Source of the DNA: Paraspadella gotoi
Lineage: Eukaryota; Chaetognatha
Length of the DNA stretch: 64,000 nucleotides
Reading direction: 5' to 3'
NCBI GenBank assembly: GCA_051294375.1
Contig: CM119270.1
Location: 17,891,710-17,955,709 of the forward strand
In this document: positions 58,447 through 64,000 of the stretch, piece after piece
Layout of the letters: each line of letters starts with the position of its first letter
How positions within the stretch are numbered: the first letter of the stretch is position 1
The notes under the pieces: generated by a model
Told to the model about the DNA's origin: nothing
What the model saw: the letters and a program-made list of their open reading frames with translations, nothing else
Database searches by the model: none
Translations under genes and position numbers: made by a program

Positions 58447-61400
58447 GTAAGCGAATCTAGGTATAGGCGACAACACTTTGGCCAAGTGTAAAACTAAACT
58501 CATGGTAATACTGAAAGATAAAAAAATAGATAACTAATCGGAAAATTTTGAACAATAACTGACAAGTCAAGAAAAGGCTGCAGTAAAGGAATGACTACAG
58601 CTCCATACAATTGCTTTTATTATTTCTAATCCCGAGTTAAAAAAGTTCTTTTACATACCTTTTTTTTGGAAAAGAAGAACTTATTAACTCGGACGCAACT
58701 TTTATTTTAAGCATAATTAAGCTCTTATTTAATCCATTATAGTGCTATTCTTTATGTTTTTGGGGCAAGTCGCGGAAAGGTTCTGCAACTGTACGGTATC
58801 CGACTACTAACTGCAATTGTTGAAGCAGCAATACAATATACTAGTGTATGAGAATAACATTACTGGTGAATTTATTTTCTTTCTCAACAACTGATTAGGT
58901 GCCGCGAACATACTGGGAAATCCAGAGAAAGCAGGTCATGACCGAATCTCTCTCTTTTTTTTTATTATTATTATTCTTCTGACAGAAATGTCAAGAATTT
59001 TGTTTCATCTGGATTTTTTTGGTTTTTCGAAAAAAAACTTGAGGAAAACTATTTTATCGGGTTTAAAACTTTCTACGCCCTACTACATTATTGACACGAG
59101 ATTACTAAAAAAAATCTAACAAATATTAGAAAACAAAAAGAAACATTAATTTAGTTTTTTTGCAAAAAATCTGACAAATGGAATCGCGACTAGTAAGAGT
59201 TCACTGGTTTTGCAGCGATCGCTTCCAAAAAGACAATGCTGCAAATTTTGAACAATAATCTTCGAGCATTTTTTTTTCCTTTTTGGACGAAAAAAAACTA
59301 AGAAAACCTTAAAGTACCGAATGAGAGAGAGAGAGAGAGTCACGTGCAGAGGGAACAAAAAAAATAGTAAATTCTGTGAAAAAAAAAAGAAAATAAAAGA
59401 AACATAGATATTCCAAGCTTTGAAAAACCAATCAGGCGACGACACTCGTACATTTAGTTTTTTTGTTTGTTTTTTTTTGATGGGATATTTCTTTGTTTGT
59501 TCTTTTTATTTTTTGCTCTTTTTTTATGTCTTATCTTTACAACGTTCGTATTTTTTTTTTAAACATCAACGCGTTAGATTATTTACACGAGAAAAACAAT
59601 TTTCTTCAGTGTTTCAGGGATTGTGTGGTTTAGTTTTTTTTTTTTTTAAAGATACAATGATGAAAGTCAACACGTTGCTGAACATATCTTGGACGTAAAA
59701 CAAAATTAACACAGATGATTTTTCCCTCTAACGGGTGTGAATAAGTCCATGAGACTTTGGAGACAAAGCTTTTACAAAACAAGCGCTTCCAAATTATTAG
59801 TAAAAAACTATGGATCCCCGTCTTTTTTTTCATTTTTTTGAATCGATGGTGGAAACTAAAGAGTTAGATTTTGAAGTCAACTAAGAAAATTATACAGACT
59901 TATGAAAAGCTGTTTTTTCCGTTTTGGCCACTGAAATGTTTCTGTACGTGATCAAAGAAAACTCGTTTTGTTATTTTGCAAGATACCAAAAAAAAGGGGG
60001 GTAAATAAACGACATTAGTTAAAAGTTACTTCTGAAAAAAGAGAAAATACATCTGAACAAAAAACAATGTACATATATGTTTTTCGGGATCCATTCGTTA
60101 AATCTTGTATCTGTTTCAAATAACCGAGATGGGTTAATGCACTTTTACTCGGATATCCAGCGTATATGCAGGCGTCACGTTTTTTTGTTTTTTTTTTTAG
60201 TCTCGTCTCCACCCTTCTTGAAACCCAGAAAATTTCCTACATCTACAAACTCTAACAGTTGATATATACAAAACTCATCTAAATTAAAAAAATACTACTG
60301 TGCAAGAGCTAGCCAAAATCAAAGAAGCAGCTCCTTCGACTCACTGCGAGAAACAAGCTGCAGGTCGCACAATTTCATTTATACATATTAATTTACTTTG
60401 ACGTAACAATTTCAAGACCATATGTTGTATTGGAGAAGAAATGGGAACTGAAACGAATTAGTAAAACACCGAAAAAATTCTAAGGACAATTGAATACTGC
60501 CGTCCGGCAACGAAATTATCTCTAATGGGCATTTTTTTTTTTTAAATAAAAATGATTCATGGAATGCGTGTAAGGAACATAAAATGCAGTTAAAAGGTGT
60601 TTATCAAATGCTATCTCATGGATTGAGGCTAACGTGGAATTAGGTGACCGTTCTTGTCGTGAAAGAAACATTCGGCTCCGAAAAACCCCGGAGAAGGGCG
60701 CGACGAAGCGACATAAATAGGCAAACAAAAAAAAAAATTTAAAAGGAAAACAAATGAAACATTCGGAGGTCGGAGTCCGAGCTCGTTCGGAAATCGACAG
60801 TCCACGAACTCCGATTCAAAAAAACGACGACCGCTGAAAAAAGTCGTTTCTTATGCACAATTACAATCGCGATCAATCTTTCACAGACTCTAATGAATGT
60901 TGTGAACTTAGTTACAAAATAACTATGACGGAGACTACTTTGTTTTTTTTTGTTTTTTTGTTTATTTTTTCCTTTAGATTCTTAATTCGGGAGGGAGAGA
61001 ATGTTTACAGGATAAAGGAAAACATTCTCGGTTTCAGATTTTGGTTTATTTTTTTCCTAATGATATCTACTTTTGTTATGTTTTTGTTTTTTTCTGTTAA
61101 GAATGAATTCCGTGACAACGATATCTACAAATGAAAGGTCATTACTTGTTTCGTTTTTAAAAGCAGGAAAAAGGCAATGATTCGAGTTTGGATATTTTTT
61201 TGCGATCGACAAACTCCGTGGTCGATTGTTTTTTTGTTTTTGGTTTTTTTTCTTTCACTCGCTTCACTTAAAATATGGCCAATATATTAGTTTTCTAAAC
61301 TACTTTACTAACTTCGTAGCCCAAAGTTAGGATTCAGCTTCAATGATAGTTTTTCTAACGGCTTTCCCACTTTAGGAATAATGATTAAAATTCACTCACC

Positions 61401-61665
61401 AATTTAAACTAATCCTTTCCATCAGCCAAGTTACGAAGAAAGTTCCGTAACAATACAATTAAAAGAACTTAAATCGTTTTAAGTTGATGAGAAATACTTA
61501 TGAGTTCAATGTAATATACAAAGTGAACATCGTAACTAAATTGACTGCAGATAATTGTAACTTATACTCTAACTACAGACATTCGCTGAAAAACTTTTAA
61601 ATGAAAACATTTTTTTGCCTTAAATTAATTTAAAATTTAAATTTATAGTATGTTGTTTTTTTCAG
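58447..61665. other. AT-rich stretch, no supported gene
   Basis: T-run-rich sequence with a short (GA)n at 59322-59338. No RNA gene, repeat array or exon recognised. Confidence 0.45.
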
Positions 61666-61781
61666 GGTTGTCGAGAGAAAAAAAAGAACAGAATGTAATC
61701 GCCGAAGTTAAAACATCTTGGCTTTCGATTACGATTACAATATCTTTAACAATGTACTTAAAAATAAGCTTTAAGCAATAG
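61666..61781 (+). CDS. Candidate terminal exon, unknown
   Basis: TATGTTG, a T-run and TTCAG form a good acceptor ending at 61665. The phase-2 frame then stays open for 37 codons to a TAG at 61779, unusual in such AT-rich DNA. It begins LSREKKEQNVIAEVKTSWLS and becomes hydrophobic. No family recognised. The other two frames close quickly. It may be chance. Confidence 0.2.
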
Positions 61782-63400
61782 TAATAATTCAGCTATGCGG
61801 GAATGAATTAGTCCTTATAGAATGATTTATCTAACTTTGGGGATTGCGAAATATGTCTTCATGCTATAATGGCAACTGATTGTATTTTTCAAAAAAAGTA
61901 TTGCTTCTTATGCAAGAACAAGTTTTTTTTCCTCTTTTTACTTAAAATGTGGCTAATAATTAAAACGATAGGTACTAAGGCGCAACAAGCAAACTAATAG
62001 CTGACACCGGCTACGCTGATTTTTACATTAAACTTTGTATCCTGCACCAACTGAGCTCAACACATTTTTTTCTTTGGTCGGTTTTAAATCAAACGGTTAT
62101 AATGGCATACTTGGTGATGATGATTTTTGTTGTTGTTGTGTTTGTTGTGATGTTGGTAGCTCTTGTTGTTTCCTTTTTATATCCGTCCATGTAGTTTCAA
62201 TCACGGTCTCTCCGAGAAAAGCATTGGAAAAGATTTTAAAAATACTCACTCACTCCTATTGCTGTTGTTGTGTATCCTCCGCGGCGTTTCGGAACTCGAG
62301 AAAAAATTTTAAAAAAACGTCCGCGAGGAGAGATGTAACATTTTTTTTTTTTGTTAACAAGAAAGGATATTTATAAATTATTATAACTATTCACGTTCCA
62401 TTTTGGGAAGATGGAGAAATTTTTTTGGTCAGCCTCTGCTTTTTTGAATCTGCGTCCAAACACTTCTTCAGTGAAGGTCAACCCTTTGTTGGGAGAGAGG
62501 GGGAATGGAGAAAGATTTTCATTATACATTTTTTTATAGTTACGAATAATGCGAAATATATTTTAAAACAAAAAACGTGCATTGTACCTTGCTTAAACCT
62601 CTCCAAGCCATTGCGACTTATCATTAATCTGTAATCTGTAGTAAAGGTTTTGTGAATTGTTTTTCAACTGAAAAGAAGAGAAAAAGAGAAAAAGAAAAAA
62701 AAAAATATTTTAAATTGGTGACTCGTTTCAACCTTGAGTTTTAGCGTTTTTCCTTAACGAGATTTATAGGTGAAATACTTCTAGAAAATAACAATTATAA
62801 ACAAAAAAATTTGATTTGGTTTTCTGCTTGACTGCCTACAACTGCAATCTTCATGCAATGAATAAAAGGTAAGGTCGACCATGCAACATTACCACAAATT
62901 TACTTACCTAGGAGATCTTGGGGTACCTATAAAGACGGATGTGGTTAAGGAAGGAAAAATGAAAGTAGAAAAATATTGAAGTGAAGTTTAATGAGCCTAA
63001 ACTACCTGTTATTTAACTTTCAACAAAAAGTAATATGTCAGATTGAAAAACAAAAATCTCGTGTGTTTAGTTAAACGTAAATTTTAAAAACTTTTGCCAC
63101 AAATACAAAGAATAAACACTGGCCAATGTCCTTGGCATTTGATTTTTAAAATAATATTTTGTTCATCATCGTTTTTTTTAAATATTTAATTCCTTATCAA
63201 TTAATTAGCTTACAAAAATAAAGTCATTAGCATAGCATCACTTTCATGATTCATTGACTTTCCGTATTCTTTATCTCTTGAACGTCTAGATTAGTCCGTG
63301 AAATACTAACGCAACGTCTAATGATTGCTTGTGAAAGAAACAACTATGCTAAAGTTAACAAATCTATAATCATTGCCATTGAAAACTTATATGTTTAGAT
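61782..63400. other. AT-rich stretch, no supported gene
   Basis: Contains GTT/TTG-rich bits near 62129-62170 and 62256-62272. Nothing else recognised. Confidence 0.45.
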
Positions 63401-63469
63401 CATCAAATAAAGAGACACTACAATAAACATTAAATTTTTGAAACGTCTCTCTCTTCTCTCTCTCCTCTC

Positions 63470-63625
63470 ACTCTTGGGTCTCTTGTGAGTGTTCCCCGGC
63501 CGTGAGAAAGACAAGGTAAGATGAGGAGGATCACGATGCCGACAAGTCCGACCAAGAAGAGGAAAATGAGGAAGTTCTCTTGCGGTCGAATCAGGCAAAC
63601 CACTTGTGGTTAAGGGGAGAGGTGT
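63470..63625 (-). CDS. Candidate exon with a transmembrane segment, or a plus-strand microexon
   Basis: On the minus strand, after a pyrimidine-rich stretch ending CCACAAG, one frame reads VCLIRPQEN then a 20-residue hydrophobic run beginning FLIFLFLVGLVGIVILL, then PCLSHGRGTLTR; a GTGAGA donor-like string follows. This looks like a membrane span between polar flanks. On the plus strand the same place offers a pyrimidine tract, TTGTGAG|, 26 nt readable as FPGREKDK, and the near-consensus donor AAG|GTAAGA at 63515. The two readings exclude each other and I cannot choose. The sequence is richer in GC and CpG than its surroundings, supporting some function. Confidence 0.3.
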
Positions 63626-64000
63626 TTAAGGGTGGGGTGGTTATGGGGTAAATTAAAAAAAGTAGTGGGGAAAAAGGATGGAGTCAACCCAAGCAATCGC
63701 ATTCGTCTCTTTGATTCGTTAAATATTTTTGGACACAAGTTATATTTTTCAGTTTGACAATTTGGATAACTCGTGTTCTTCAAATTTCTGAAATGTAGTA
63801 CCAATAAGAATTTAAATTCTAAATGATTAATTCTTGTGTTTAATTTACAACCTACATTATCTGATTAATTATTACGTTTTCTGAGGTGAACAAATAACAT
63901 CCAGAGTATTGGCACTTAGTACGCATAGTATACTCCTGCAACAGAAATTGAGTCTCATAAAATGAGCTTGATGATATTAGAAACTAACAACTTAACAAAT

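Overview
The window is eukaryotic, gene-poor and repeat-rich, with 24 N-runs totalling about 4.8 kb. The best-supported gene is an ephrin, read on the minus strand near 3.4-4.1 kb. A broken ephrin receptor-binding domain, long AT-rich non-coding stretches, canonical GT-AG splice sites and very abundant (GA/CT)n, (CGA/GTC)n and (GAT/ATC)n microsatellites fit an animal, most likely an arthropod such as an insect. I cannot name the species. Nothing looks bacterial or viral.

Layout. 0.3-1.9 kb: gaps and one possible minus-strand exon. 1.85-11.3 kb: a 4.8-kb unit present twice in direct tandem, offset 4,798 bp and apparently identical over about 4.2 kb. Each copy carries ephrin exons on the minus strand (3.38-4.10 and 8.18-8.90 kb) whose family motifs are spread over several frames. 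11.3-22 kb: non-coding sequence with minisatellites, a CACGTG-rich array, a long inverted repeat, a minus-strand splice donor and a possible poly-Ala exon. 22.18-22.33 kb: a plus-strand first coding exon with a near-ideal start context and a GTAAGG donor. 24-31.3 kb: a segment followed by a copy of itself in which + strand A has been replaced by C at most positions. 31.4-40.9 kb: long microsatellites and T/C-rich intergenic or intronic DNA. 40.85-51.06 kb: a second duplication; its first part (45.7-46.55 kb) again shows A-to-C replacement and the rest (47.3-51.06 kb) is an insertion-rich noisy copy. 51-55 kb: simple repeats including an AGGTCA array. 55-64 kb: AT-rich, T-run-rich DNA with a few splice-site-bounded candidate exons.

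How it fits together. The only function I can support is axon-guidance/cell-contact signalling through ephrin. The duplications mostly abut short gaps of exactly 25 N, and the second copies carry long-read-like insertions or one-directional A-to-C changes. The simplest reading is that gap filling inserted low-quality read sequence, creating false duplications. The A-to-C asymmetry is nevertheless the strangest feature here and is set out in detail in the findings. The frame breaks in the ephrin may also be sequence error, but they are identical in both copies, so a decayed paralogue remains possible.
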